This document shows positions 9,462-16,320 of a stretch of DNA of 16,320 nucleotides, in pieces; positions within the stretch are counted from its first letter, which is position 1; each line of letters opens with the position of its first letter. The notes beneath the pieces are model-generated. The model saw nothing but the letters and a program-made list of their open reading frames with translations, was not told the origin of the DNA and did not search any database. Made by a program: the position numbers and the translations under genes. The stretch is from Gordonia sp. UBA5067. GTDB taxonomy: Bacteria; Actinomycetota; Actinomycetes; Mycobacteriales; Mycobacteriaceae. Location: positions 1 through 16,320 of the forward strand of contig NZ_DIAX01000072.1 of the NCBI RefSeq assembly GCF_002414845.1. Direction: 5' to 3'.

Positions 9462-9884
9462 ATGAGCGAACACACAACACCGGGTACTGATCTCTCCTTG
9501 GCGACGGGCCTTGACGCCCAGTTGGGCATGCGCATCCTCGAAGGAACCGGCGATGGCCTGGTTGCCGAGATCGCGATCTCGCCGATTCATCACCAGCCGT
9601 TCGGGATCGTTCACGGCGGCGTCTACTGCGCGATGGCGGAGAGCGTCGCGAGCGTTTCGGGGTTCCTCTGGCTTGAGCAGACGGGGATCGGCGGAACCGC
9701 GGTGGGCGTGAACAACAGCACCGACTTCCTCAAGTCGGTGTCCGAAGGCACGATCGTGGCCCGCTCGACGCCGGTGCACCGCGGCAGGCGGCAGCAACTC
9801 TGGCAGGTCGACATGACACTGACCGACGGCACGTTGCTGGCCCAGGGCCGCGTGCGCCTGCAGAACGTGCCTGTTCCGTCGTAG
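9462..9884 (+). CDS. PaaI/YbdB-family hotdog thioesterase
   Basis: 140 residues, the size of single hotdog-fold acyl-CoA thioesterases of the PaaI/EntH group. Hydrolyses an acyl- or aroyl-CoA thioester in the cytosol; the exact substrate is not visible. The active-site helix region reads GIVHGGVYCAMAES, with H51-G52-G53 and the catalytic acid E60. The next conserved strand is VGVNNSTDFLKSVSEG, where the Asn/Asp/Phe cluster and the following Gly are typical, and the last strands read WQVDMTLTDGTLLAQGRVRLQNV. The ATG at 9462 is chosen because the Rv1847 counterpart is also 140 residues and because of the TANNNT-N7 upstream. The same frame is open back to 9333 but passes through the small RNA and its hairpin. 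Monocistronic: a hairpin cluster and a gene on the other strand follow. Confidence 0.93.
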   Translation: MSEHTTPGTDLSLATGLDAQLGMRILEGTGDGLVAEIAISPIHHQPFGIVHGGVYCAMAESVASVSGFLWLEQTGIGGTAVGVNNSTDFLKSVSEGTIVARSTPVHRGRRQQLWQVDMTLTDGTLLAQGRVRLQNVPVPS

Positions 9885-9888
9885 GTGA

Positions 9889-9938
9889 CGCCAGCGCCGA
9901 CGCCAGCGCCCAGACATGGGCGCCAGCGCCGGCGCTGG
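9889..9938. terminator. Bidirectional terminator region with repeated CGCCAGCGCC
   Basis: The 72 bp between two convergent genes holds three direct copies of CGCCAGCGCC (9889-9898, 9901-9910, 9921-9930), a hairpin GCGCCCA / TGGGCGC with a GACA loop (9906-9923), and a perfect 16-bp palindrome CCAGCGCCGGCGCTGG (9923-9938). The copy at 9903-9910 can also pair with GGCGCTGG (9931-9938). Alternative stems can form on either strand, so this can stop transcripts from both sides. No T-runs. Confidence 0.6.
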
Positions 9939-9956
9939 GGTGCGTCCCGAACCGGA

Positions 9957-11378
9957 CTATGCGCCCTGCCTGCGCTGGGCTCGGGCGAGCTTCTCCTGGA
10001 TCTCCTCGGCCTCGCGACGCTCCAGCGCGGAGAGCGCGCCCATCGCCGTGCGGGCGTAAACCTGTTGCTCGGTCACCGCAAGCTGGGTACGGCCGCGAGT
10101 GGTGAACGCGAAGAACCAGTTGATGAAGGTGTTCAATCGGTTGCGGAAGCCGACCAGGTACACCAGGTGCAGCGCAAGCCAGCCGAGCCAGGCGAAGTAG
10201 CCCTCGGTCTCGAACTTCTTCTTGGTAAACGGGAGCGGAACCTGCATGACCGCGGCGTACCGCGAAATCGTGGCCATCGAGCCCTTGTCGAAGTACGAGA
10301 AGGGTTTGCGCTGGTCTGGAGTCTGTCCGCGCAGCCCGGCCGTGATCGCATCCGCGGCGTAGCGACCGCCCTGGATCGCGCCCTGCGCAACGCCGGGAAC
10401 ACCGTCGACCGCCATCATGTCGCCGGCCACGAAGACATTCGTGTGACCGGGCACCGTCAGATCGGGCCCGACCTTCACACGTCCGGCACGGTCGAGTTCG
10501 ACGCCGGTCTCCTCGGCGAGGACCTTGCCCAACGAACTCGCCTGGACCCCGGCGGACCACACCTTGCACTGCGCCTCGATCCGGCGGACGGTGCCGTCGG
10601 AGTCCTTCACCTCGATGCCGTCGTAGTCGAGGTTGGTGACCATGGCGTTGAGCTGGATCTCAACGCCGAGCTTCTCTAGGCGCTTCTGAGCTTTCGCGCT
10701 CAGTTTCGGGCCGAATGGCGTGAGCACCGCGGGCGCGGCGTCGAGCAAGATGACACGCGCCTTCGTCGGATCGATGTGGCGGAATGAGCCCTTGAGGGTT
10801 CGTTCGGCCATTTCCGCGATTTGCCCCGCCATTTCGACCCCGGTCGGGCCTGCGCCGATGACGACGAAGGTGAGCAGCTTCTCGCGCTCGACCGGGTCGT
10901 CGGATAGTTCGGCCTGTTCGAAGGCGCCGAGGATTCGGCCGCGCAACTCGAGCGCGTGGTCGATGGTCTTCATGCCGGGGGCGTACTCGGCGAACTGATC
11001 ATTCCCGAAGTAGGACTGATCGGCGCCGGCGGCAATGATCAGACTGTCGTATGGCGTTACGGTCACCCGTTCCAGCAGGCGCGACGTCACGGTTCGGGCA
11101 TCGACGTCCAGGTCGAAGACGTCCCCGAGGAGCACGGTCACGTTCTTCTGGTCGCGCAGGATGATGCGAGTCGCCGGCGCGATTTCGCCCTCGGACACAA
11201 TGCCGGTGGCGACCTGGTACAACATCGGCTGGAACAGGTGGTGGGTGGTGCGGGCGATCAGCGTGATGTCGACATCGGCGCGTTTGAGACGCTGGGCGGC
11301 GAACAGGCCGCCGAATCCGGAGCCGATGATAACGACGTGGTGCCGAGCGGGGCTGGTTGGGATGTCACTCGTGGTCAC
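9957..11378 (-). CDS. ndh: Type II NADH:quinone oxidoreductase (NDH-2)
   Basis: 473-residue membrane-associated flavoprotein that passes electrons from NADH to menaquinone without pumping protons; the main NADH entry point of the respiratory chain in mycobacteria. FAD-binding VVIIGSGFGGLFAAQRL (15-31), then HHLFQPMLYQVATGIVSEGEIA (46-67, in part), a conserved block near the flavin. The second dinucleotide fold, for NADH, is FVVIGAGPTGVEMAGQIAEM (171-190). NVFVAGDMMAV (314-324) contacts FAD, and AQGAIQ (331-336) is the quinone-site AQxxxQ motif. The C-terminal part (about 393-425: FAWLGWLALHLVYLVGF, NTFINWFFAF) is the amphipathic/hydrophobic membrane anchor. GTG start at 11378; TAAGGT ends 6 nt upstream, so the message may be leaderless, though AAGG could also act as a ribosome site. 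17 bp after the GNAT gene. In M. tuberculosis the urease genes lie between this gene and the thioesterase; they are absent here. Confidence 0.96.
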   Translation of the reverse strand: MTTSDIPTSPARHHVVIIGSGFGGLFAAQRLKRADVDITLIARTTHHLFQPMLYQVATGIVSEGEIAPATRIILRDQKNVTVLLGDVFDLDVDARTVTSRLLERVTVTPYDSLIIAAGADQSYFGNDQFAEYAPGMKTIDHALELRGRILGAFEQAELSDDPVEREKLLTFVVIGAGPTGVEMAGQIAEMAERTLKGSFRHIDPTKARVILLDAAPAVLTPFGPKLSAKAQKRLEKLGVEIQLNAMVTNLDYDGIEVKDSDGTVRRIEAQCKVWSAGVQASSLGKVLAEETGVELDRAGRVKVGPDLTVPGHTNVFVAGDMMAVDGVPGVAQGAIQGGRYAADAITAGLRGQTPDQRKPFSYFDKGSMATISRYAAVMQVPLPFTKKKFETEGYFAWLGWLALHLVYLVGFRNRLNTFINWFFAFTTRGRTQLAVTEQQVYARTAMGALSALERREAEEIQEKLARAQRRQGA

Positions 11379-11384
11379 CCGCCA

Positions 11385-11390
11385 ACCTTA
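11385..11390 (-). promoter_or_regulatory. Candidate -10 of ndh
   Basis: The minus strand reads TAAGGT, then TGGCGG, then the GTG start of ndh: a TANNNT element with 6 nt to the start codon. It lies in the 17-bp gap after the acetyltransferase gene and would allow ndh to be transcribed on its own, without a leader. The same bases contain AAGG, so a ribosome-site reading is also possible. Confidence 0.35.
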
Positions 11391-11395
11391 TCGTC

Positions 11396-11995
11396 TCAGG
11401 CCCCGGGCAGCGCGTCGGGCAGGCGATGCCGCCCATGGTGGCGCTCGGGGGCATAGCCACCGCCGGAGCGCATGAGCCAATGGTGGCGCAGGATCTCGAA
11501 TTCGATATCGCCACCGGCACTCTCGTCGGTGAGCGCAGGCGTGATGCGCATGCCGATCTTGCGCAACACGCGCAATGACGCGACGTTGTCCGGTGCAGCC
11601 CCGGCGAAGACGCGTTCAGGGGGCACGCCGGCGAACGCCGCGGCGAGCATCGCGCGGGCCGCCTCGGTGGCCAAGCCCTGTCCCCACACCTCGCGGGGCA
11701 ATCGGTAGGACAACTCCAACTCGCGGCGCTGCCCGCCGTGACGCGGGCGGCGAAGCGCGACCCAGCCGGCGAACTCCAGCGACGGCTTGAGGATCAGCGT
11801 CCAGATCCCGGTGCCGTGTGCGGCGTACTCGGCACGGGCCCGCGGGATGGTCCAGTCGACGATCTGTGCGCGCGGCGTGGGCTCACCGTCGCTCACATAG
11901 CGCATGACCAGCGGATCAGAATCGAGGGAGACGAAGTTGTCTGCGTCGTCGGGCAAGACTGGGCGCAACCACAGCCTCGGGGTATCGACGATCAC
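11396..11995 (-). CDS. GNAT-family N-acetyltransferase (RimJ/RimL-like)
   Basis: 199 residues. Transfers an acetyl group from acetyl-CoA to an amine; the acceptor is unknown, and the family includes enzymes acting on ribosomal protein N-termini and on small molecules. Begins with the family signature TPRLWLRPVLPDDADNF (5-21). The acetyl-CoA-binding segment is LSYRLPREVWGQGLATEAAR (about 94-113), with Q-x-x-G-x-G/A reduced to GQGLA, followed by NVASLRVLRKIGM (138-150, in part). The C-terminal 30 residues are His/Arg rich (ERHHGRHRLPDALPGA) and look like a flexible tail. GTG start at 11995, with TAGAGT (12002-12007) 6 nt upstream on the minus strand, suggesting a leaderless message. It precedes ndh by 17 bp and may be co-transcribed with it; no functional link is apparent. 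Confidence 0.88.
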   Translation of the reverse strand: MIVDTPRLWLRPVLPDDADNFVSLDSDPLVMRYVSDGEPTPRAQIVDWTIPRARAEYAAHGTGIWTLILKPSLEFAGWVALRRPRHGGQRRELELSYRLPREVWGQGLATEAARAMLAAAFAGVPPERVFAGAAPDNVASLRVLRKIGMRITPALTDESAGGDIEFEILRHHWLMRSGGGYAPERHHGRHRLPDALPGA

Positions 11996-12001
11996 CCACC
12001 C

Positions 12002-12007
12002 ACTCTA
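12002..12007 (-). promoter_or_regulatory. Candidate -10 of the GNAT gene
   Basis: The minus strand reads TAGAGT, then six bases, then the GTG start at 11995. TAATCT overlaps it at 12007-12012 as an alternative hexamer. No clear -35 is present, and no ribosome site fits the start. Confidence 0.35.
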
Positions 12008-12036
12008 GATTAGTCGCACGGTGTGCAACTGCCGTC

Positions 12037-12417
12037 GTGGCGGTATACCCCAGACAACTCCGCGGGACGCGGTTCATCACCAAGATCGAACGCGCCGCGG
12101 ACTGCGTTAGGGCCTTCATCCGCACGCTGCCGATGAAGAACCCCGAGGAGTGGGCCGATCGCGACGACGCCGAGCGCTTTGAACTGGTGTCTCGGTGTGC
12201 GATGACCGCGATGGAGGTGCTTGGGCCAGTGCGGCGCACCGCTTATCCGGCCGTGCCACTCCGGCGCCGGCGGAACGGAGCCGGTTCGCCCCGGTGCTGG
12301 TCGAGAATCATGCGCACCTCGTCGGGGATGGCGGTGGTGGCGCCCTCCCGCGTCGTCGTCACGACGGTGGTCTCGGCGATCGCACACACCGTTCCGGCCC
12401 GGTCGAGCAACTCGTAG
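12037..12417 (+). CDS. Possible small hypothetical protein, antisense at its end to the thioesterase gene
   Basis: A 126-codon open frame starting at GTG fills the 247-bp gap (11996-12242) between two minus-strand genes and then runs 175 bp antisense into the thioesterase. I do not recognise it. The first about 70 residues look like a protein: TKIERAADCVRAFIRTLPMK, then NPEEWADRDDAERFELVSRC and AMTAMEVLGPVRR, with alternating acidic, basic and hydrophobic residues that suggest helices. By my count, over the first 69 codons about 81% of third positions but only about 51% of second positions are G or C, the contrast expected of coding DNA in this genome. The rest, opposite the thioesterase, turns Arg/Ser/Val rich and looks like shadow. 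No ribosome site or TANNNT at the right distance was found. May be a decayed gene fragment. If it is not a gene, this gap holds nothing I can name beyond the acetyltransferase promoter. Confidence 0.3.
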   Translation: MAVYPRQLRGTRFITKIERAADCVRAFIRTLPMKNPEEWADRDDAERFELVSRCAMTAMEVLGPVRRTAYPAVPLRRRRNGAGSPRCWSRIMRTSSGMAVVAPSRVVVTTVVSAIAHTVPARSSNS

Positions 12418-12686
12418 CCGAACTCGAAGGAGGCGCGGCCGATCGCACTGATCGCGCACCGGATCCGGACCGGCTCGGTGGAGTAGTGCAGGATCGCGCA
12501 GTACTCGATCTCCTGGCGGGCCACCAACAGGTGAATGCCCCGTCGGGCGTCGCCGAACCAGCGGTTGAACGCTTCGACACGGGCCTGCTCGAAGAGCCGG
12601 GCGATCTGCACGTTGTTGATGTGGGCCAACGCATCCATGTCGCCCCAGCGCAGGTGAACGGGGAACTCGTCGCGCGCATCGGTCAT
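12243..12686 (-). CDS. Acyl-CoA thioesterase, 4HBT/YbgC-like hotdog fold
   Basis: 147 residues, single hotdog domain, cytosolic; hydrolyses an acyl-CoA, substrate not determined. The signature RWGDMDALAHINNVQIARLF (13-32) matches the 4-hydroxybenzoyl-CoA thioesterase/YbgC helix motif, with D16, D18, H22, N24 and N25 in place and E34 following; D16 or D18 is the likely catalytic acid. Later strands: IEYCAILHYSTEPVRIRCAI and SFEFGYELLDRAGTVCAIAE. The C-terminus is short and basic (FRRRRSGTAG). The ATG at 12686 is preferred because the domain begins 7 residues later and TACGCT lies exactly 7 nt upstream on the minus strand. It diverges from recC across 51 bp. Confidence 0.9.
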   Translation of the reverse strand: MTDARDEFPVHLRWGDMDALAHINNVQIARLFEQARVEAFNRWFGDARRGIHLLVARQEIEYCAILHYSTEPVRIRCAISAIGRASFEFGYELLDRAGTVCAIAETTVVTTTREGATTAIPDEVRMILDQHRGEPAPFRRRRSGTAG

Positions 12687-12693
12687 GACTGGC

Positions 12694-12730
12694 AGCGTAA
12701 CGAGGTGGTGTCCGATCCCACCGATAGGAT
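12694..12730. promoter_or_regulatory. Divergent pair of leaderless-type -10 elements (thioesterase and recC)
   Basis: In the 51-bp gap between divergent genes, the minus strand has TACGCT (12694-12699) exactly 7 nt before the thioesterase ATG, and the plus strand has TAGGAT (12725-12730) exactly 7 nt before the recC ATG. Both are TANNNT hexamers at the distance seen for leaderless mycobacterial messages. The AGGAT in the recC element could alternatively serve as a ribosome site. With so little space, the two promoters must overlap in their upstream parts and may compete. Confidence 0.5.
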
Positions 12731-12737
12731 CGCCGCA

Positions 12738-15700
12738 ATGCTTACAGTCCACCGCGCCGAGTGCGCCGACACCCTGGTCGAGGTGCTCGCCGCGACGATG
12801 AGTGCACCGCTGCCCGACCCGATGACCACCGAAGTCGTCGCCGTCGCCGCGCACGGCGTGGAGCGGTGGTTGGCGCAGCAACTCGCGGGCACGCTGGGAG
12901 CGGGACCGGAAGGTGACGGGATCGCGGCCAATGTCGACTTTCCCAGTCCGGCACAGCTGCTGAGGCGCGTGATCGATCCGTTCGCCGCTGATCGGGGAGT
13001 CGACGCCGAGTCGTGGCAGGCCGAGAACCTGCTCTGGCCGGTGCTCGCCGCACTCGACGAGTGCATCGACGATGCCGCGCTGGCCATGCTCGCCCGCCAT
13101 ATCGACGCCACCGGCGATGACACCTGGCGCGGCCGCAAACTGGCCACCGCGTCGACGATCGCCCGACTGTTCGCCGACTACGGCTGGCAGCGCCCACAGA
13201 TGATCGCCGGCTGGGCGCGCGGCGAGGACACCAGCGGCGCACTGATCGACGGCGAGCTGCGCGCGCTCGAGTTGTCGCAGACCTGGCAACCGCGATTGTG
13301 GCGCGAGGTGCGCAAACAGATCGGGGGGCCGCACATCGCGGAGATCCTCGACGACGTCGCCGCCGCGGTCCGCGCGGAGCCTGGCCGGATCGACCTCCCG
13401 CTGCGCCTGTCGATCTTCGGCCCGACGCGGATACCGCAGATGCTGCGCGAACTACTCGACGCCGTCGCGGCCAACCGCGAGGTCGGCCTGTACCTAGCGC
13501 ATCCGAGTCCTGCGCTGTGGGCGACGATCGCGTCCGATCCGGCGCCCCCCGGTCTGCGCCTGCGCGCGCTTCGCACCCCGCGCCCGGTCGCGAATCCGCT
13601 GCTGGCGAGCCTGTCCCGCGACGTCCAGGAGTTACAGGAATCGCTCGGCGCGACGATCGGCGAAGACCACTACCGCCCGTCGGCCCACCCGGCACCGCCG
13701 ACCCTTCTCGCCACGATCCAATCGGCCCTGCGCACTGACCTCGCTGATCCCGTCGGCGGCCCGACCGCCGACACCTCACTCGAACTGCACGCCTGCCACG
13801 GTCGGGAGCGGCAGGTCGAGGTCCTGCGCGAGCGGCTGCTGCACCTCTTCGCCGACAACCCGGGGCTCGAGCCCCGCGACGTGCTGATCATGTGCCCCGA
13901 CGTCGAAGACTTCGCGCCACTGATCACCGGGGCGTTCGGGCGGGTCGGCAGTGACCACCCCGCTGGGGATCTGCGCGTGCGCCTCGCTGACCGTGGACTG
14001 CTCGCCACCAACGACGTCCTCGACGTGGTGTTGCGCGTGGTCGCGCTCGGCGTCGGGCGGGTGACGGTCAGCGAACTGCTCGACCTCGCCGCGGCCGACC
14101 CGGTTCGGCGGCGCTTCAATTTCTCCGATGATGAGCTGGACAATCTTGCCGCGTGGGCGGTTCGGGCCAATATCCGCTGGGGCATCGACGCCACGCAGCG
14201 CGCACGATACGGCCTGGCCGGCTTCCCGCAGGGCACCGCCGAGGCCGGGGTCAGTCGACTGCTGCTGTCGGTTGCGGCCGACGAGGCCGACGGCCAGTGG
14301 CTCGGCACCTCGCTGCCGATGGGCGGCATCGACTCCAGCGACACCGAGGCCGTCGGGCGCTTCGCCGAGTTTGTCGACCGTGTTGGCACGCTGCTCGCGC
14401 GAATTGCCGACCCACGCTCGGCCTCGTCGTGGGCAGAGTTGCTCACCGAGCTCGTCGAGCACCTCACCGCCGCCGATCGCGAGACGGAATGGCAACGTGC
14501 ACAAGCAATTCGGCTGATCCGCGACTCGCTGAACGGCGACCTTGAACTAGCCCCGTCGGATGTGCGCGACCTCATCGAAGACCTCGTTGCAGCGACTCCG
14601 ACCCGGTCGAACTTCTGCACCGGTGAGCTCACCGTCTGTTCGATGGTGCCGATGCGGTCGGTCCCGCACCGCGCGATCATCCTGCTCGGCATGGATGGCG
14701 AGGCCTTCCCGCGAACACAATCGGTCGACGGGGACGACATCCTCGCCCTCGACCCGCTCGTCGGGGAGCGATCGCCGCGCGACGAGGATCGTCAGGCATT
14801 CCTTGACGCCATCGTCGCGGCGAAGGATCACCTCCTCGTCTTCTATACCGGCGCCGACCCGATCAACGGGGTCGCCGTCCCACCGTCGGTCGTGGTGAGC
14901 GAACTCCTCGACGCGATTGAGCAAGTCGCCGGCCAGGGGGTCGCCCAGGCCGTGATCAGCAAGCACACGCTGCACGCCTTCGACGGTCAGAACTTCCGCG
15001 CGCCGCGCCCGTTCTCCTTCGACCGTTCGCTGCTCGCCGGTGCCCGCAGCCTCGCCGAGTTGACCGCAACCCGCAGCCCAGGGATCGCCTGGCCGACGAT
15101 GGCCGGGCAGTATCCACCGGCGCCCACCGACGACGTCGACCTCGCCGACCTGATCAAGTTCATCGTGAATCCGGCCGAGGGCTTCATCCGTCAGCGCCTC
15201 GGCATGGTGGTGCCGCGCCGGGAAGAAGAGGTGCCCGACCAGATCGCCGTCGACCTGGACGGCCTGGAGCGCTGGGGTGTTGGTGACCGGTTGCTCGCGG
15301 CGATGCTCGATGGCGCCGACCCCGCCGCAGCCCGCGCTGCCGAACTCCGTCGAGGCACGCTGCCGCCATTCAAGATGGGGGCCGATGTTCTCGCCCCCAT
15401 CGCCGCGAAAGCAGAAGCACTTGCCGCGCGTGCGGCCTCCGAGCGCAGCGGGCCAGCGCGCACCGTCGACGTCCGCGTCGACCTGCCCGGCGGCCGTCGC
15501 CTCTACGGGACCGTTCCCAACATCTATGACGCCGGGCTCGTCACGGTCACCTATTCCACCCTCAAACCCAAGCAGCGGCTGGAAATCTGGATCACCCTGC
15601 TCGCCCTGACGGCGGGCAGTGAGCAGCGGGTCAACGGCGCCTGCCTGATCGGCGGCGAGCGGGCATACACCGCCATCCGCCGCTACACCCCGGTCGACGA

Positions 15701-16061
15701 TGCCGCGGACATCCTCGCTGCCCTCGTCGCCCTCCGCGATACCGGGCTCGGTTCATCGTTTGCGCTGCCGCTGGATGCCGCCGAACATGCCGCCCAGGTC
15801 TACGATCGGACCGGCAATGCGGAGCAGGCGACGAATCGCGCCCGCGGACGCTTTAACAGCGACCGGTTCGTGCAGGACGAGGCGGTCTCGCTGCTGCTCA
15901 CCGGTGACCCCGATTCCCCAGTGTCCTTCGATGAGTGTGCCGACTCGGTACCCGCCGACCTCGGCATCCCCGCCCCCTGGGTGCATCATGGACTGTCCGG
16001 CTTCCTGCAGGCCGCGCTGCTCCTCTTCGCCCCGCTGCGCCAACAGGAGTCGCAGAAATGA
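12738..16061 (+). CDS. recC: Exodeoxyribonuclease V subunit gamma (RecC)
   Basis: 1107 residues (E. coli 1122). Scaffold and Chi-recognition subunit of RecBCD, which unwinds and resects double-strand ends; in mycobacteria RecBCD serves mainly single-strand annealing, while AdnAB handles homologous recombination. N-terminal inactivated helicase domain: TEVVAVAAHGVERWLAQQLA (31-50) and GIAANVDFPSPAQLL (61-75), both typical. A later conserved block is VCSMVPMRSVPHRAIILLGM then DGEAFPR (about 633-660), the usual RecC signature. The C-terminal third has the RecB-nuclease-like fold without catalytic residues. The ATG at 12738 gives MLTVHRAECADTL; the frame stays open 181 codons further upstream, but that stretch is antisense to the thioesterase. 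Stop overlaps the recB start (ATGA). Confidence 0.95.
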   Translation: MLTVHRAECADTLVEVLAATMSAPLPDPMTTEVVAVAAHGVERWLAQQLAGTLGAGPEGDGIAANVDFPSPAQLLRRVIDPFAADRGVDAESWQAENLLWPVLAALDECIDDAALAMLARHIDATGDDTWRGRKLATASTIARLFADYGWQRPQMIAGWARGEDTSGALIDGELRALELSQTWQPRLWREVRKQIGGPHIAEILDDVAAAVRAEPGRIDLPLRLSIFGPTRIPQMLRELLDAVAANREVGLYLAHPSPALWATIASDPAPPGLRLRALRTPRPVANPLLASLSRDVQELQESLGATIGEDHYRPSAHPAPPTLLATIQSALRTDLADPVGGPTADTSLELHACHGRERQVEVLRERLLHLFADNPGLEPRDVLIMCPDVEDFAPLITGAFGRVGSDHPAGDLRVRLADRGLLATNDVLDVVLRVVALGVGRVTVSELLDLAAADPVRRRFNFSDDELDNLAAWAVRANIRWGIDATQRARYGLAGFPQGTAEAGVSRLLLSVAADEADGQWLGTSLPMGGIDSSDTEAVGRFAEFVDRVGTLLARIADPRSASSWAELLTELVEHLTAADRETEWQRAQAIRLIRDSLNGDLELAPSDVRDLIEDLVAATPTRSNFCTGELTVCSMVPMRSVPHRAIILLGMDGEAFPRTQSVDGDDILALDPLVGERSPRDEDRQAFLDAIVAAKDHLLVFYTGADPINGVAVPPSVVVSELLDAIEQVAGQGVAQAVISKHTLHAFDGQNFRAPRPFSFDRSLLAGARSLAELTATRSPGIAWPTMAGQYPPAPTDDVDLADLIKFIVNPAEGFIRQRLGMVVPRREEEVPDQIAVDLDGLERWGVGDRLLAAMLDGADPAAARAAELRRGTLPPFKMGADVLAPIAAKAEALAARAASERSGPARTVDVRVDLPGGRRLYGTVPNIYDAGLVTVTYSTLKPKQRLEIWITLLALTAGSEQRVNGACLIGGERAYTAIRRYTPVDDAADILAALVALRDTGLGSSFALPLDAAEHAAQVYDRTGNAEQATNRARGRFNSDRFVQDEAVSLLLTGDPDSPVSFDECADSVPADLGIPAPWVHHGLSGFLQAALLLFAPLRQQESQK

Positions 16062-16320
16062 CGTCCACTCCGTTCACCCTGACCGATGCACTGCCCACCG
16101 GCACCCTCGTCCTCGAGGCGAGCGCCGGGACCGGCAAGACCTACGCGATCACGGCCCTGGCCGTGCGCTTCATCGCCGAGGGGATCCCGGTCTCGCGCCT
16201 GCTGATGGCGACCTTCTCCAACGCCGCGTCGACCGAGTTGCGCGACCGCACCCGCACCCGCCTGCGCGAATGCGCCCTCGCACTCACCGATCCAGCAGCG
16301 GCCCGCACGTCCGGCGACGA
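16058..16320 (+). CDS. recB: Exodeoxyribonuclease V subunit beta (RecB), N-terminal fragment
   Basis: First 87 codons, cut by the right edge of the window (full RecB is usually about 1,100 residues or more). Start of the 3'-5' SF1A helicase motor: Walker A motif ASAGTGKT (21-28) with K27 for ATP binding, then RLLMATFSNAASTELRDRTR (47-66), corresponding to motif Ia of UvrD-type helicases. The ATG overlaps the recC TGA (16058-16061), so the subunits are translationally coupled, which helps fixed stoichiometry. recD would be expected next, off the window. Confidence 0.95.
   Translation, partial: MTSTPFTLTDALPTGTLVLEASAGTGKTYAITALAVRFIAEGIPVSRLLMATFSNAASTELRDRTRTRLRECALALTDPAAARTSGD

Noticed and set aside
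12195..12737. 181-codon N-terminal extension of RecC.
   Set aside because: It is antisense to the thioesterase, which has a clear hotdog motif. RecC from 12738 already has the normal length and N-terminal motif.

Overview
The window is GC-rich and packed with genes. Many genes start with GTG, and several have leaderless-type promoters. The gene order closely follows the Mycobacterium tuberculosis segment Rv1837c-Rv1847 plus Rv1854c. I infer a member of the Mycobacteriales; something like Gordonia or Williamsia fits, but the genus cannot be fixed from this sequence. I see no insertion sequence, prophage, CRISPR array, tRNA or rRNA.

Layout. (1) 1-1449, minus: the N-terminal two thirds of malate synthase G (glcB), running off the left edge. 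(2) 1531-9188, minus: a tight seven-gene run, read from right to left: BlaI-type repressor, M56 membrane metalloprotease, 6-phosphogluconate dehydrogenase, GuaB1 (GMP reductase type), two CNNM/CorC-type membrane proteins with CBS domains, and a protein of the group usually annotated as 3-methyladenine DNA glycosylase. Spacings are -4, 10, 26, 7, -4 and 3 bp, so this is almost certainly one operon. (3) 9189-9461: a non-coding gap holding a sigma70-type promoter with an IdeR/DtxR iron box in its spacer, followed about 56 nt after the predicted start by a perfect 14-bp hairpin. (4) 9462-9884, plus: a PaaI-family hotdog thioesterase (Rv1847 counterpart). (5) 9957-11995, minus: type II NADH dehydrogenase preceded by a GNAT acetyltransferase. 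(6) 12243-12686, minus: an acyl-CoA thioesterase, divergent from (7) recC and the start of recB on the plus strand, which overlap at ATGA.

The most interesting element is the 9290-9420 unit. It has the position, strand, iron-box promoter, size (about 96 nt) and terminator expected of the mycobacterial iron-sparing small RNA MrsI (ncRv11846), which in M. tuberculosis lies between Rv1846c and Rv1847. It should be silent when iron is plentiful (IdeR-Fe bound) and induced on iron limitation.

The protein genes are mainly housekeeping: glyoxylate shunt, oxidative pentose phosphate pathway (NADPH), purine salvage (GMP to IMP), respiratory NADH oxidation and recombination. The BlaI/M56 pair at the head of the operon suggests that a cell-wall or beta-lactam signal adjusts the pathway genes downstream. 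That link is inference.
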